DNA from: Rhodothermaceae bacterium bin80
Lineage (GTDB): Bacteria > Bacteroidota > Rhodothermia > Rhodothermales > Bin80
NCBI GenBank assembly: GCA_002238805.1
Contig: MPNB01000015.1
Coordinates: forward strand, 1-49,925
Length of the DNA: 49,925 nt
Reading direction: 5' to 3'
Part shown: positions 1-9,707 of the stretch, in pieces
How positions within the stretch are numbered: position 1 is the stretch's first letter
How the letters are laid out: every line of letters starts with the position of its first letter
Notes under the pieces: model-generated
The model's input: only the letters and a program-made list of their open reading frames with translations
Database searches by the model: none
What the model was told of the DNA's origin: nothing
Position numbers and translations under genes: made by a program

Positions 1-226
1 AACCCGCTGTAGGACTGGACTGCACATGAGGGATGGGTAACCTGGAATCTACCTCAACCAACCCGGAAAATATGCGAAAATCATCTCGCTTGTAGCCCCA
101 ATCGGGAAGGCGAACTCGCAGATTCCGGCTCACACCGGAAATCCTGACTCCGCACAACCAAAGACGCACATTGTCGCCTTGGGGAAACTTATAATGAATA
201 ATATGGGCCTTTTCGTCAGAGCACAC
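1..226 (-). CDS. Possible 3'-ward part of an unknown gene cut by the window edge
   Basis: The minus strand stays open from a GTG at 226 to the window edge, about 75 codons. The reading has protein-like composition (for example FPQGDNVRLWLCGV and RLPDWGYKRDDFRIFSGL, which suggests alternating beta strands). I do not recognise a family. An open frame of this length can arise by chance at about 50% GC and the start is a guess. It lies downstream of, and on the same strand as, yfhO, with a gap of roughly 490 bases that would make co-transcription uncertain. Confidence 0.28.
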   Translation of the reverse strand, partial: MCSDEKAHIIHYKFPQGDNVRLWLCGVRISGVSRNLRVRLPDWGYKRDDFRIFSGLVEVDSRLPIPHVQSSPTAG

Positions 227-711
227 TAATGAAATATCGCAAGATTCATTTCGTCGGCGATTACAATGAGAAACCTGGCCACCTTTTCTCCAGAATCACA
301 GTTGATAGGTCTGTCCCTGAGTTCATCAAAAAAGATCTGACTCAACAATTCGCCGTAATGCTGCCTGGGTTGTACCAAAGTTTCCCTGATTCCTACTTAC
401 TTCAATTTCGAGCTGACAGCTGCCGCCTTCACAAACTGGGGCGTACCTCGACCAGCATACAGACATGCGTGTGTCGTTTTAGTGATGGAATTCATAGAGA
501 CGATCCAACAGATGTGCCGTAGCAGAGACGTTCATATTCGGCGTATGCTGTATTACTGACCTCCCAAGGCTCTCCCCTGGATTCCAGACCGTCATTCATG
601 GTCGGATAGATCTTGGGTACACGTTGGAGTTCATCCCCCAGAGGGTGAGATGTAGTAGCTGATCAACAGAATACGCCTCAAAACCAACCTCAAAGCACCA
701 ACAACGAAAGT
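227..711. other. Stretch without a convincing gene
   Basis: About 485 bases between the left-edge frame and the end of yfhO. A 97-codon plus-strand frame (229-522) exists, but its product has no recognisable motif, signal peptide or family resemblance, so I do not call it a gene. No RNA gene or clear terminator was recognised. Confidence 0.4.
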
Positions 712-3228
712 TTATCGCTTCCTCGATTTAGAATCGCTAATCCTCCTTCTGAATCCCGGAAAATACCTGTAACCACCAATTCCAAGAAAAATCAGTGTTA
801 ACCCGTAAACAAAAATTGTGGAAATCCCACTGATTCTCTTGCCCCAGATGTAACTTGCGGGGGCGAAGTTCATTGCGAGGGTATGTTTTCCGGCAGGAAT
901 GGGGACCGCACGCAGCAGGTAATTAGCTCTGTATATCGGTACGCTTTCCCCGTTCAGCGTGGCTATCCAACCCGCCGGGTAATAGACTTCGCTGATAACC
1001 AGCAGACGTGGAGCGTCCGTTTCCACCTCATAGGTAATTCGTCGAGGTCCATAGTTGAGTGTATTAACGGTAACAGTACTAGACGAATCAATGGGGGTCA
1101 CTGCTTCTTCAATCGGCGCAGGCAGTATAGCTGTCACTGCGGGATCAAAGTTGGACTCCTGGATGCGAAACATAGCTTCACTCGGATCTTCTATGACATC
1201 CGTCTGCCCTACAAGGTATGCCCGTGGGAGCACGTCCAGGTTTTCGTACACACTGAAACCGGATTCCGAACCGTAGTACACACTGGAAGCCCCGCTAACT
1301 GGCGCCTGTGATAGGATATATCGAACATTCATCATGTCGAGAGCATTCTCGTTCGGCGTTGCAGTGTTAGGATCCATGAGAATATTATCCAAGAAATCCT
1401 GATATAAGCGCAATTTCACTGCACTATATCCTCCAAGCGACTCGTGATGGAATGATGGACGCCCCAACCCAGTCTGATCCAGACGTTCGAGTGACAGCAC
1501 ACGGAACTGCCCCTCCTGTTCATGTACATACTCATCCACATCTAATGTTGCTATACGTCGAACAGGATCCCTCGACATGCTGAGATCATCAATACTCAGG
1601 TATCTGCGCGCTACGCCCCCCAAATCAAGGACCACTAGAAGCACAAGGAGTCCCTGAAATACCCAAGTCGACAATTTTCCGTGGCGGATAGCCACTAATG
1701 CTATAATTGTTATGACCACAAATAGTAACGAGCGTTTCACATCTGCCATAAAAGCATCTTTTCGCGGAGCTACAAGTCGCTCGGACAAAACCCGCTCTGC
1801 AACTGCAACCACCTCAGGGTCCGTTGGGCTTCGCTGCATGGATTGGGCTACATACGTTATTACTTGTTGACTCTCTCCCTCGCGCTGAAAATCAAATGCC
1901 GAACTCCCGGTTGTCAGCAGAAGCAGTAATAAACCACCGGTCACGCCACAGATGACGTAGATAGTGCGCCATTTAGTACGTTCGGCAGCAACAGATACTT
2001 CACGTCGCACAATATAGGAGAGACCAAGGGCTGAAAGAACCGCCAGCACCAATACCACTGCAATGAGCCAGGTTTCGGGAACTCTGAAGGCATCGAACAG
2101 GGGGAAGTAATCGAACATGGCACGATTCAATATCCCGAAATGACGCCCGAGAGAAAACAGCACCATCAGACCAGCGGCAATGCCCAGCGCCGCTGCAAGA
2201 CGTGAACGAATGCGCCATACGGCCAAGACTGCAAGAAGCAAGGCTACACTGCCTGCATAATGGGGGCCACCCGTAAAGGGTTTGGACCCCCAATAGTGTG
2301 TGGCTGTGGCTCCACCATAGGCATCTGCCACCAGTAACGTTAACAGCTCCCCCGGACTTTGACTCCAGCGCATAGCATAATCCCAAGTCAATCCGCCCGC
2401 ACCTCCACCAGAAGACATGCCCCGTATACTGTATTCCTTATACTCAATCATGGGCCAGTAATGCTCAGCCACCATGAGGAGCGCAAGCACTGCCCCCATA
2501 GCCAATAACCCTGTCGACTTCAAGAACGCAAGCCGCCTCTTTTGGCGCCATGCCTCTATGGCAAGCACAATCCACCAGACAACAGCTATAAAGGTGACGT
2601 AATACGTAATCTGTACATGCCCCGCGCGCAGATTCACCGCCAATACGACGGCAAACAATAAGCCGGCCATCAGGCTTGGTTTTCGCATTCCATAGATAAA
2701 CGCCAGAAGCAGCCATGGAGCGAAAGCCAGCGCGACGAACTTGGTATTGTGCCCAGCCACCAGAATGACGGGCAGATAGGTGGTCATGCCGTACACACAG
2801 GCCGCAAATAGTGAGCTTAGCGTATCACGAGTCAGATACCAGACCAGGATATAGGCCCCCATAAGCAAGAAAATCACATGCGAAAAGGGCCATGATATCC
2901 GTCGGATCGCACGGGGAATTTCGTCTATTTGAGGGACCAGCGCAGGTGGGGAAACATTATACCCTGGCATGCCTGCAAAGATATTGGCTGCCCACAGCGG
3001 CTCTTCACCAGTTTCTTCACGGTACTCGAACATGCTTTGAGCAGCTGCTCTCCACTGAACAGTATCGCCTCCAATCAGGCTCCTACCACTGAAAAGGGTC
3101 GGCCAGCAGAAATAAACGGCAACCATCAGCAGCGCAAGTGCACAGACCGTGTGCTGGAAAAGAGGTGGTTGCGTCGCCCACCACGACCGTGGTGTCTGGG
3201 AATAACGCGTGGCTTTTAATCTGGCCAT
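712..3228 (-). CDS. YfhO family polytopic membrane protein
   Basis: An 838-residue integral membrane protein of the YfhO family, which is related to GT-C type glycosyltransferases and thought to act in cell-envelope glycan or lipid glycosylation; the substrate here is unknown. The N-terminal segment has one membrane helix, then the family-type loop with GGDTVQWRAA and PLWAANIFAGMPGY. About a dozen hydrophobic helices follow between residues 100 and 540. A soluble C-terminal domain carries the family signature around YPAGWIATLNGESVPIYRAN, before a last helix and a basic tail. It starts 9 bases after the gatC stop, so the two are probably co-transcribed. Length and ends fit the family. Confidence 0.88.
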   Translation of the reverse strand: MARLKATRYSQTPRSWWATQPPLFQHTVCALALLMVAVYFCWPTLFSGRSLIGGDTVQWRAAAQSMFEYREETGEEPLWAANIFAGMPGYNVSPPALVPQIDEIPRAIRRISWPFSHVIFLLMGAYILVWYLTRDTLSSLFAACVYGMTTYLPVILVAGHNTKFVALAFAPWLLLAFIYGMRKPSLMAGLLFAVVLAVNLRAGHVQITYYVTFIAVVWWIVLAIEAWRQKRRLAFLKSTGLLAMGAVLALLMVAEHYWPMIEYKEYSIRGMSSGGGAGGLTWDYAMRWSQSPGELLTLLVADAYGGATATHYWGSKPFTGGPHYAGSVALLLAVLAVWRIRSRLAAALGIAAGLMVLFSLGRHFGILNRAMFDYFPLFDAFRVPETWLIAVVLVLAVLSALGLSYIVRREVSVAAERTKWRTIYVICGVTGGLLLLLLTTGSSAFDFQREGESQQVITYVAQSMQRSPTDPEVVAVAERVLSERLVAPRKDAFMADVKRSLLFVVITIIALVAIRHGKLSTWVFQGLLVLLVVLDLGGVARRYLSIDDLSMSRDPVRRIATLDVDEYVHEQEGQFRVLSLERLDQTGLGRPSFHHESLGGYSAVKLRLYQDFLDNILMDPNTATPNENALDMMNVRYILSQAPVSGASSVYYGSESGFSVYENLDVLPRAYLVGQTDVIEDPSEAMFRIQESNFDPAVTAILPAPIEEAVTPIDSSSTVTVNTLNYGPRRITYEVETDAPRLLVISEVYYPAGWIATLNGESVPIYRANYLLRAVPIPAGKHTLAMNFAPASYIWGKRISGISTIFVYGLTLIFLGIGGYRYFPGFRRRISDSKSRKR

Positions 3229-3237
3229 AGACGGACG

Positions 3238-3525
3238 TTACCCAATGACCTTCGGTACCCTGAAATACTCCCCATCCGTATCCGGCGCATTCTTGAGAGC
3301 GTCTTCTCGACGGATACGCTTTTCGACAGAGTCTGCACGCACAACGTGCGCAAGATCAAGCACATGTGTCATTGGCTCAACTTCCGAAGTATCCAACTCA
3401 TTGAGCATATCCATGTAGTCGAGTATGCGACTCATATCGTCAGATAGGACTTCCTCCTCGGCCTCAGTGAATTCCAGCCGAGCCAACTTAGCGATATGAC
3501 GAACCTCGTCCTTTGATATAGCCAT
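3238..3525 (-). CDS. gatC: Asp-tRNA(Asn)/Glu-tRNA(Gln) amidotransferase subunit C
   Basis: Small subunit of the GatCAB amidotransferase, which converts misacylated Asp-tRNA(Asn) or Glu-tRNA(Gln) to the amidated form; GatC stabilises GatA and bridges it to GatB. The 95-residue product begins MAISKDEVRHIAKLARLEF, the usual GatC opening, and ends with the family's R-x-D-x-(12-16)-(F/Y)-x-VPK-like tail (YFRVPKVIG). The frame extends upstream to 3594, but that 23-residue extension lacks resemblance to GatC, so I place the start at 3525. gatA and gatB are not next to it. Downstream yfhO follows after 9 bases. Confidence 0.93.
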   Translation of the reverse strand: MAISKDEVRHIAKLARLEFTEAEEEVLSDDMSRILDYMDMLNELDTSEVEPMTHVLDLAHVVRADSVEKRIRREDALKNAPDTDGEYFRVPKVIG

Positions 3526-4075
3526 AGACTGTGCGTTAAAATCCGGTAAGCGTACGGTAGCCTTCGCCCCCTGTTCCATAATTCCGGCAATCATCCAAGT
3601 CCAAGAATAAGGGACTCACGAGGAGTACAAGCAAGTTGTGGGAAATACCACCTCTAGAAGCTTTCTCAAATCATCCGGTCTACATGGGCAAACTGAGGAA
3701 GGATTACCGGAAATCGTTGGGCGTATCCAGCTCGCCGCTGGACAAGGCAATCGAACAGCGCAATATGCACTGGGCGACACGTACCACGAGGCACAGGCGT
3801 ACTGAGAGATCACCTGGAAACCTTGTATCCGTTTCGCTGCGCTGTTGAGCAAGGTTATGAAATAGCGCAGTACAACACGGCCCTGTGTACTATGGCGATG
3901 AGGGAATACCAAGGATTACATACAGACACGCTACGAATACGCTTGTATCACCGATCTTGGCTTCCTATCATCGTTCGCATTCATTAGCCTGAGACCCCAA
4001 CATCACTACGCTCCGCAGCAAATCCCGTCTTATCTTTCTGAACGCTGATTCGGCCTACTGAGACTTACACTATCC
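3526..4075. other. Low-coding intergenic stretch
   Basis: About 550 bases between divergent gatC and the outer-membrane barrel gene. Short frames on both strands are mutually incompatible and lack recognisable motifs. A plus-strand frame near 3620-3805 reads like protein for about 60 codons and then meets a stop, so a decayed gene is possible, but I cannot assign one. Promoters for both flanking genes should lie here; none could be fixed with confidence. Confidence 0.4.
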
Positions 4076-4720
4076 ATGCAGAACCTCAAATTGCTGCTGT
4101 TGCTGTCCATAGCTCTCTTGCTAGCTGCCCCCTCGAATGCACAACGCATAAGGGGAGCGATAAAGCTTGGCATGACACATACCACGTTTTCTGGTAATCT
4201 GGCCTCCGGTGAAACCACATGGGAGAATGTTACGGGTATTGCAGGAGGAGGATCTGCTGAACTAGAACTTATTGGAGGTCTCAGTGCAATTGGGGAAGTG
4301 CTCTACTTTCGAATGGGTGCAAAAACCCGGGTGCAATACAATGACTTCCCGGGTGTACTGACCAGTAGATCATCTTATCTCGCAGTTCCTATTCTGGGAC
4401 AATTCCGGTTTGAATCTTCTGGGGTTGTCAGACCACGGTTTTTTCTCGGGGGAGCAGCTTTGTTTGCATTGGAGTCGGTAATCCTGGCCGAATCCACTAC
4501 CGATGGGCAAATCTTTGTCGAAGAAGACGAATCCATCGAGCCTTTTGATTATGGCCTCATGTTCGGGGCAGGCCTAGACCTCTATCTAGCCAGCCAGCGC
4601 TTCACGATTGAAGCCCGATCTTATCGAGGCCGTAATGATGTGACCAAACCCCACTCCGAAACTGGCGACTCCATACTGACTAATCAGGGCTGGGCAATCA
4701 TGCTTGGAGTACTCTTCTAG
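4076..4720 (+). CDS. Small outer-membrane beta-barrel protein (PorT/OMP_b-brl type)
   Basis: A 214-residue exported protein. It opens with a signal peptide (hydrophobic core LLLLLSIALLLAAP, likely cleavage after SNA). The rest is Gly- and aromatic-rich with alternating hydrophobic residues, as in 8-10 strand barrels. Segments such as SAIGEVLYFRMGA and YLAVPILGQFRFES fit transmembrane strands, and the C-terminus (NQGWAIMLGVLF) ends in Phe, the usual terminal residue for BAM-dependent insertion. The resemblance is to the PorT-like/outer-membrane beta-barrel domain proteins common in Bacteroidota. Function unknown. It stands alone, convergent with the metal efflux operon. Confidence 0.75.
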   Translation: MQNLKLLLLLSIALLLAAPSNAQRIRGAIKLGMTHTTFSGNLASGETTWENVTGIAGGGSAELELIGGLSAIGEVLYFRMGAKTRVQYNDFPGVLTSRSSYLAVPILGQFRFESSGVVRPRFFLGGAALFALESVILAESTTDGQIFVEEDESIEPFDYGLMFGAGLDLYLASQRFTIEARSYRGRNDVTKPHSETGDSILTNQGWAIMLGVLF

Positions 4721-5161
4721 CCAAATTCTCATTTGCTCGATCTGCTGTAACTCCTTACCGTCAGGAAAACTGCAGTTTGCGGATTTCTTTACCGAGCCAA
4801 ATATGAAGCTGATAGTATGTCCGACTGCGAGGTATTCCAGGTCGGCTTGCGTCTTGCACTTGCTACGCCACGGCTACAAAACACTGTATGTTGTCCAATA
4901 GACGACACTTACTGCGGTGCACGCGGCTTTAAGCGTGGGGATTGTTTTGGGAAGTTCTAGCGAGAAGATCTTGCTTCATGTGTACTACACCGGGATGGAT
5001 AGATCAATTGCCCACAAACAATTTGTCCTCAAGCCAAACATCCACCACCCCGCTACCTATTGCCGACTCCATCTTATACGCGTCAGGTAATCGCAAGATG
5101 GCTAATCACCGTGAATTCCACACACCTGTTACCTAGGCGCCGTATATGTCCAACACTACTG
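4721..5161. other. Gene-free stretch between convergent genes
   Basis: About 440 bases between the ends of the barrel gene and the CusA-like gene. Three short plus-strand frames overlap one another and show no protein features. I saw no tRNA and no clear terminator hairpin. Confidence 0.4.
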
Positions 5162-8100
5162 CTACTCGTCGTGCACCGGGTCATCTGGGGTCAGCCACTG
5201 TGTCTTGCTAACCTTGGCGGCGCGCCGGAATCGTGGCCCCATCACGACCAGGAACATGGCCGGCAGGATAAATAGCGTTTGCACGGTCGCCGTTGCGAGA
5301 CCGCCAATGATCGGGGTGGCAATGCGCTTCATGATCTCGACCCCTGTCTCTGTACCAAACATGACAGGCAGGAGGGCAAACGCAGTTGTGAATACGGTCA
5401 TGAATATGGGGCGCAAACGCTGCACAGCGCCTTGCTCAAGAGCCTGCAGGAGATTTTGCTGGGAGGACAGAAGGCCTTTTCTCTGATAGCGATCAATGGC
5501 CTGCCTGAGGTATACGAACATCACGACTCCTGTTTCGGCCGCAAGGCCCACTACAGCTATGATCCCCACGCCAACCGCGACGCTCAACCGGTAGTTAAGA
5601 ATGCTTAACAGCCAAATGGCCCCGGATGCGGCAAACGGGAGCGGTATTAACAGCAGCAGGCTCTCCATTGCGCTCTTGAAGTGTATGAATAGCAGCAGAA
5701 ACACCAAGAGAATGGTAACTGGCACCAATAGCAGGAGGCGACTATTGGCTCGTTGCATATAGGTGAACCGGCCACCCCATGAAAGCACGTAGCCCGCAGG
5801 CAGGGCTACCTGATCCTCCACAACACGCTGTGCTTGGCGGACGTAGGAGCCAAGATCGGTGCCGCGCTGCAGATCTACGAATACCCACGCTGCTGGTCTG
5901 GCATCTTCACTCTTGATCATGGCTGGCCCACTTACAAGGCTTAACGTGGCGATCTGACCCAGAGGAATCTGTCCGCCGCTCTTGGTGGGCACGAGCACAT
6001 TGAGCAGGGCGGGCAAGTTGTCACGCAGCGCACGAGGATAGCGCACGTTGACCGGGTAGCGCTCCAGCCCCTCCACGGTTGTCGTAACGTTCATACCGCC
6101 TATTGCTGTGGCAATGATGTCCTGCACATCGCCCGTGGTGAGTCCATAACGACCGGCTTCCACACGGTCAATATCTATGTTGAGGAACGAACCACCCATA
6201 ACGCGTTCGCTATAGACCGACAGCGTACCCGAAACCGGTCTTAGTGCATCCTCAACCTGCTCACCGATAGATTCCAGGGCTTGTAAATCTGGCCCCGTGA
6301 TCTTGATGCCCACCGGAGTACGAATACCAGTGGTAAGCATGTCCAGTCGTGCCTGTATCGGCATGGTCCACGCATTGGTGAGACCGGGGATTTGGATGGC
6401 TCGATCGAGTTCGCGTATGAGTCCATCACGCGTTAGGCCATTGCGCCAGTCAGAGGTCGGCTTGAGTCGAATGATGGTTTCGATCATCGACGGAGGTGCA
6501 GGGTCCGTAGCGGTTTCTGCTCGTCCTACCTTGCCAAAGACACCTTCCACCTCGGGGAATGACGCGATAATACGATTGGTCTGCTGCAACAGTTCTTTGG
6601 CCTTCTGGAGAGATATCCCGGGGAGTGTCGTCGGCATGTACAATAGATCGCCTTCGTCCAAAGGCGGCATGAACTCCGATCCGATTTGTACAAACGGCAC
6701 CACGACATCCCTAAAAAGAAGTCGTTGAAGTGGAAGCAGAGAAAGCACGAGGAGCAGAGCACCGCCCACGAGTGTAGTGACCGGATGCCGCAATGTGGCC
6801 CGAAGCAAAAAGCGATAGACTCCCATGATATAGCGGTTCAACAAAGAATCCTCCTCATTGCGAATACGGCCCCTGATAAGCACCACCATAAGCGCAGGCA
6901 CTAGGGTCACCGCGAGTAGCGCGGACGCAGCCATAGCGAAGGTCTTGGTGAAGGCAAGCGGGCGGAACAGACGGCCTTCGATCTCTCCAAGCGTGAATAC
7001 AGGCAAGAAGCTGACGGTCACGATTAGCAGCGAAAAGAACAGACTGGGACCCAATTCCTTGGCGGCAGCGGAGATGGCCTCCAGGCGTTGCGTGGGAGAG
7101 AGCACGGGTGATCCGGCCCCTTGCGTTTCCATACCAGATACGGAGCGTAGCCGTCCCACATGCTTATGAGCATTTTCGACCATGACCAAGGAAGCGTCCG
7201 CCATTACACCGATGGAGATCGCAATGCCACCCAGGCTCATGATGTTGGCATTGATGCCCAGTAGATACATGACGAGCAAAGCAATCAGGATACCTACGGG
7301 AATCGTGATGAGCGCCACAAGAGCACTGCGCACATGGACTAGAAAAAGCAGGACAATGAGGGCTACGATGGCCAGCTCTTGCCAGAGTTTTGTCTTGAGT
7401 GTGCCGACCGCACGCGCGATCAGGTTGCTGCGATCATATTCCGTGATAATTTCCACTCCTTCAGGCAGGCTATGCTGTATAGCGGCGAGCCGCTGTTTGA
7501 CGTGCCGAATCACCTCTTGGGCGTTCTCGCCATGACGCATGACGACAATGCCGCCCACCACTTCTCCCTCACCGTCCTTTTCTGCAAGGCCACGCCTGAT
7601 TTCGGGGCCAATCCGCACCGTGGCTATGTCACCTATGGTCACGGGAGTCCCTTGGGCGGTTCGAAGGGGTACAGCACGAATATCGCCCTGACCTTGTAGG
7701 TAACCGAGTCCGCGAACGATATACTCGCGCTCTCCTAGCTCTAATAAGCGCGCTCCAACATCCCGGTTGGAGCGGCGCAACGCTTCCCCCACTTCGTTTG
7801 GAGCAATGCCGTATGCCGCCAGCTTCTGCGGGTCTACCACGACCTGATACTGCTTTTGGAATCCACCTATCGTAGCGATTTCAGCGACGCCCTTCACTGC
7901 TTGAAGTTCATACTTCAAAAAGAAATCCTGAATTGAACGTAGCTGTGCAAGATCTCGGGCACCGGAGCGGTCGATGACGGAATAGGCATATACCCAACCA
8001 AGCCCCGTGGCATCTGGGCCAAGTGTCGGCCTCACACCCTCGGGCAGATCCTCACCCACATAGCTGAGTACCTCCAACACTCTGCTTCGCGCCCAATACT

Positions 8101-8407
8101 GGTCGGTTTGGTCCTCAAACAGAACGTATACGAAGGAGACGCCGAACAGGGAAAACCCGCGCACAGTTTTGGCTTGCGGCACCGCCAACATCGCTGTGGC
8201 AAGCGGGTAGGTGACCTGCTCCTCAACGATGCGGGGGCCCTGATCATGATAGTCCGTCTTGATGATGACCTGTACGTCCGACAGATCGGGAATCGCATCG
8301 ACAGGCGTTTGCATCATGGCCCAAATGCCCAACGACGCGACAAGCAAGGTGGCAAGCAATACAAGCGTACTGTTAGCAGCGCTCCACACAATAATGCGAT
8401 GTATCAT
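5162..8407 (-). CDS. cusA: CusA/CzcA-type heavy-metal RND efflux pump
   Basis: A 1081-residue inner-membrane proton antiporter that drives metal export through the tripartite CusCBA-type complex. Family features: an N-terminal helix followed by the TPVDAIPDLSDVQV motif, two large periplasmic loops and two six-helix membrane bundles. The helix-4 motif at residues 400-413 (GVMADASLVMVENA) contains Asp404, the proton-relay residue equivalent to Asp405 of E. coli CusA. Met591 (LLYMPTTLPG), Met641 (PPSMIET) and Met690 (RLDMLTTG) fall at the same 50- and 49-residue spacing as the CusA copper-binding triad Met573/623/672. This supports Cu(I)/Ag(I) rather than Zn/Co/Cd as the substrate. The adaptor gene ends 49 bases upstream. 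Confidence 0.93.
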   Translation of the reverse strand: MIHRIIVWSAANSTLVLLATLLVASLGIWAMMQTPVDAIPDLSDVQVIIKTDYHDQGPRIVEEQVTYPLATAMLAVPQAKTVRGFSLFGVSFVYVLFEDQTDQYWARSRVLEVLSYVGEDLPEGVRPTLGPDATGLGWVYAYSVIDRSGARDLAQLRSIQDFFLKYELQAVKGVAEIATIGGFQKQYQVVVDPQKLAAYGIAPNEVGEALRRSNRDVGARLLELGEREYIVRGLGYLQGQGDIRAVPLRTAQGTPVTIGDIATVRIGPEIRRGLAEKDGEGEVVGGIVVMRHGENAQEVIRHVKQRLAAIQHSLPEGVEIITEYDRSNLIARAVGTLKTKLWQELAIVALIVLLFLVHVRSALVALITIPVGILIALLVMYLLGINANIMSLGGIAISIGVMADASLVMVENAHKHVGRLRSVSGMETQGAGSPVLSPTQRLEAISAAAKELGPSLFFSLLIVTVSFLPVFTLGEIEGRLFRPLAFTKTFAMAASALLAVTLVPALMVVLIRGRIRNEEDSLLNRYIMGVYRFLLRATLRHPVTTLVGGALLLVLSLLPLQRLLFRDVVVPFVQIGSEFMPPLDEGDLLYMPTTLPGISLQKAKELLQQTNRIIASFPEVEGVFGKVGRAETATDPAPPSMIETIIRLKPTSDWRNGLTRDGLIRELDRAIQIPGLTNAWTMPIQARLDMLTTGIRTPVGIKITGPDLQALESIGEQVEDALRPVSGTLSVYSERVMGGSFLNIDIDRVEAGRYGLTTGDVQDIIATAIGGMNVTTTVEGLERYPVNVRYPRALRDNLPALLNVLVPTKSGGQIPLGQIATLSLVSGPAMIKSEDARPAAWVFVDLQRGTDLGSYVRQAQRVVEDQVALPAGYVLSWGGRFTYMQRANSRLLLLVPVTILLVFLLLFIHFKSAMESLLLLIPLPFAASGAIWLLSILNYRLSVAVGVGIIAVVGLAAETGVVMFVYLRQAIDRYQRKGLLSSQQNLLQALEQGAVQRLRPIFMTVFTTAFALLPVMFGTETGVEIMKRIATPIIGGLATATVQTLFILPAMFLVVMGPRFRRAAKVSKTQWLTPDDPVHDE

Positions 8408-8456
8408 GGTATTGTCCGTATTGCATTCTTGTCAGGGATACACAGTCACCTGGACA

Positions 8457-9707
8457 TCAGTGACCGGCATGCATGGCACCAATGGCTCCCTTGAGTCGCA
8501 CCTCAGAATCAATAAGGAATTGCGCACTCGTTACGATGCGATCTCCTTCTTCCAGACCCGAGAGTACCTGTACCAAGCCTTCCGCGGTGACTCCCGTGCG
8601 TACCTCGCGCGGCTGGAATCTTCCGTTACCTAGGGCAAGAATGGCCACACTGTACTCTCCTGTACGGATGATGGCTTCTTCTGGCACAACAAGAGATGCG
8701 TCAACTCTGCCACCTTCGATGTAGACGGTGGCATACATGCCAGGTTTAAGTCGACTAGTTGACCCCCCAGACAGCACAATCCGGGCACGGGCCGAACGGG
8801 CCTCGGTGTCCATCATGAGATAAATATGATCCACGCGACCCTGGTAGTTCTGCCCTGGCTGATAAGGCAATTCAATGCGAGACACTGCTCCCTCCTCTAT
8901 CCAGCCAAGATCCTGTTCATAAATGTCGGCGATCAGCCAGATCCGCGAAATATCCACTATGTCCATAAGCGAATGTCCCGCCACGATCCGCTGTCCTGCA
9001 ACTACACTCTTGTTCATCACTTCCCCCGAGGCTGGCGCATAGAATGTCAGCGTCCGCTGAGGGGTCAGCGTCTCTTCCAAGCGAGATATCTGCTGCTCGG
9101 TCACATCCCAGTAAGTCAATCGTCTACGTGCAGCCTCCAATAGACGTTGGGCGTCTTGTGCGCCACCATGTGAGACGCGATCCACATGGCGCAGGGCAAG
9201 CAGGTATTCCTCCTGGGCAGCGACGAGTTCAGGGCTGTATAATTCCAAAAGCGGTTGCCCCTTCTCGACGAGTGCTCCTTCATAGTCTATATGTAGTGTT
9301 TCGACCCAGCCGCCCGCCTTAAGTGTAACGGTATAGGCTCCCTGCTCATCCATTTCGAAACGTCCTGTGGTACGGATCGTGCGTCGGAGCTCCGCCGTTG
9401 TCACACTGGCTGTCCGAACTCCAATGTTCTGTATCGTAATGGGATCAATCTGGATGATGCCACTGGCGTTCTCTTGTCTTGTGACCGGTGTCATTGCCAT
9501 GCCGCAGATCGGGCATGGACCGGGTTCTTCGCTGTGGATATGCGGATGCATGGCACATGTGTACCCCTGCACCTCCGGTGGGGAAAGTACGCTCAGGGAG
9601 TCAGTGAGCATGTCACCATGCATATGCTCTCCCGAAGGGCTGCCCCCTTGCGTGCATCCGCCTAGGAGCAGGACGAACAGCAACCCAATGTAAATCGCAA
9701 TTTTCAT
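8457..9707 (-). CDS. cusB: CusB-type periplasmic adaptor lipoprotein with heavy-metal binding domain
   Basis: A 416-residue membrane-fusion protein linking the RND pump to the outer-membrane channel. The signal sequence ends in a lipobox (LLGGC, Cys18), so it is a lipoprotein. Residues 49-75 form a short heavy-metal binding domain (YTCAMHPHI then PCPICGMAMTP) with paired Cys, His and Met, as in the HMBD fused to many CusB adaptors. Barrel-sandwich (lipoyl-like), alpha-hairpin and beta-barrel segments follow (GWVETLHIDYEGALVEKGQP; ISRIWLIADIYEQDLGWI). The C-terminus HAGH is His-rich. Its ATG overlaps the TGA of the upstream channel gene by four bases, indicating translational coupling. Confidence 0.92.
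   Translation of the reverse strand: MKIAIYIGLLFVLLLGGCTQGGSPSGEHMHGDMLTDSLSVLSPPEVQGYTCAMHPHIHSEEPGPCPICGMAMTPVTRQENASGIIQIDPITIQNIGVRTASVTTAELRRTIRTTGRFEMDEQGAYTVTLKAGGWVETLHIDYEGALVEKGQPLLELYSPELVAAQEEYLLALRHVDRVSHGGAQDAQRLLEAARRRLTYWDVTEQQISRLEETLTPQRTLTFYAPASGEVMNKSVVAGQRIVAGHSLMDIVDISRIWLIADIYEQDLGWIEEGAVSRIELPYQPGQNYQGRVDHIYLMMDTEARSARARIVLSGGSTSRLKPGMYATVYIEGGRVDASLVVPEEAIIRTGEYSVAILALGNGRFQPREVRTGVTAEGLVQVLSGLEEGDRIVTSAQFLIDSEVRLKGAIGAMHAGH

Noticed and set aside
229..522. 97-codon plus-strand frame near the left edge
   Set aside because: No family, signal or membrane segment; overlaps the upstream region of a competing minus-strand frame. Length is within chance expectation.
883..1311. 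Plus-strand frame of 142 codons inside yfhO
   Set aside because: Antisense shadow of a well-supported membrane protein gene; no motifs.
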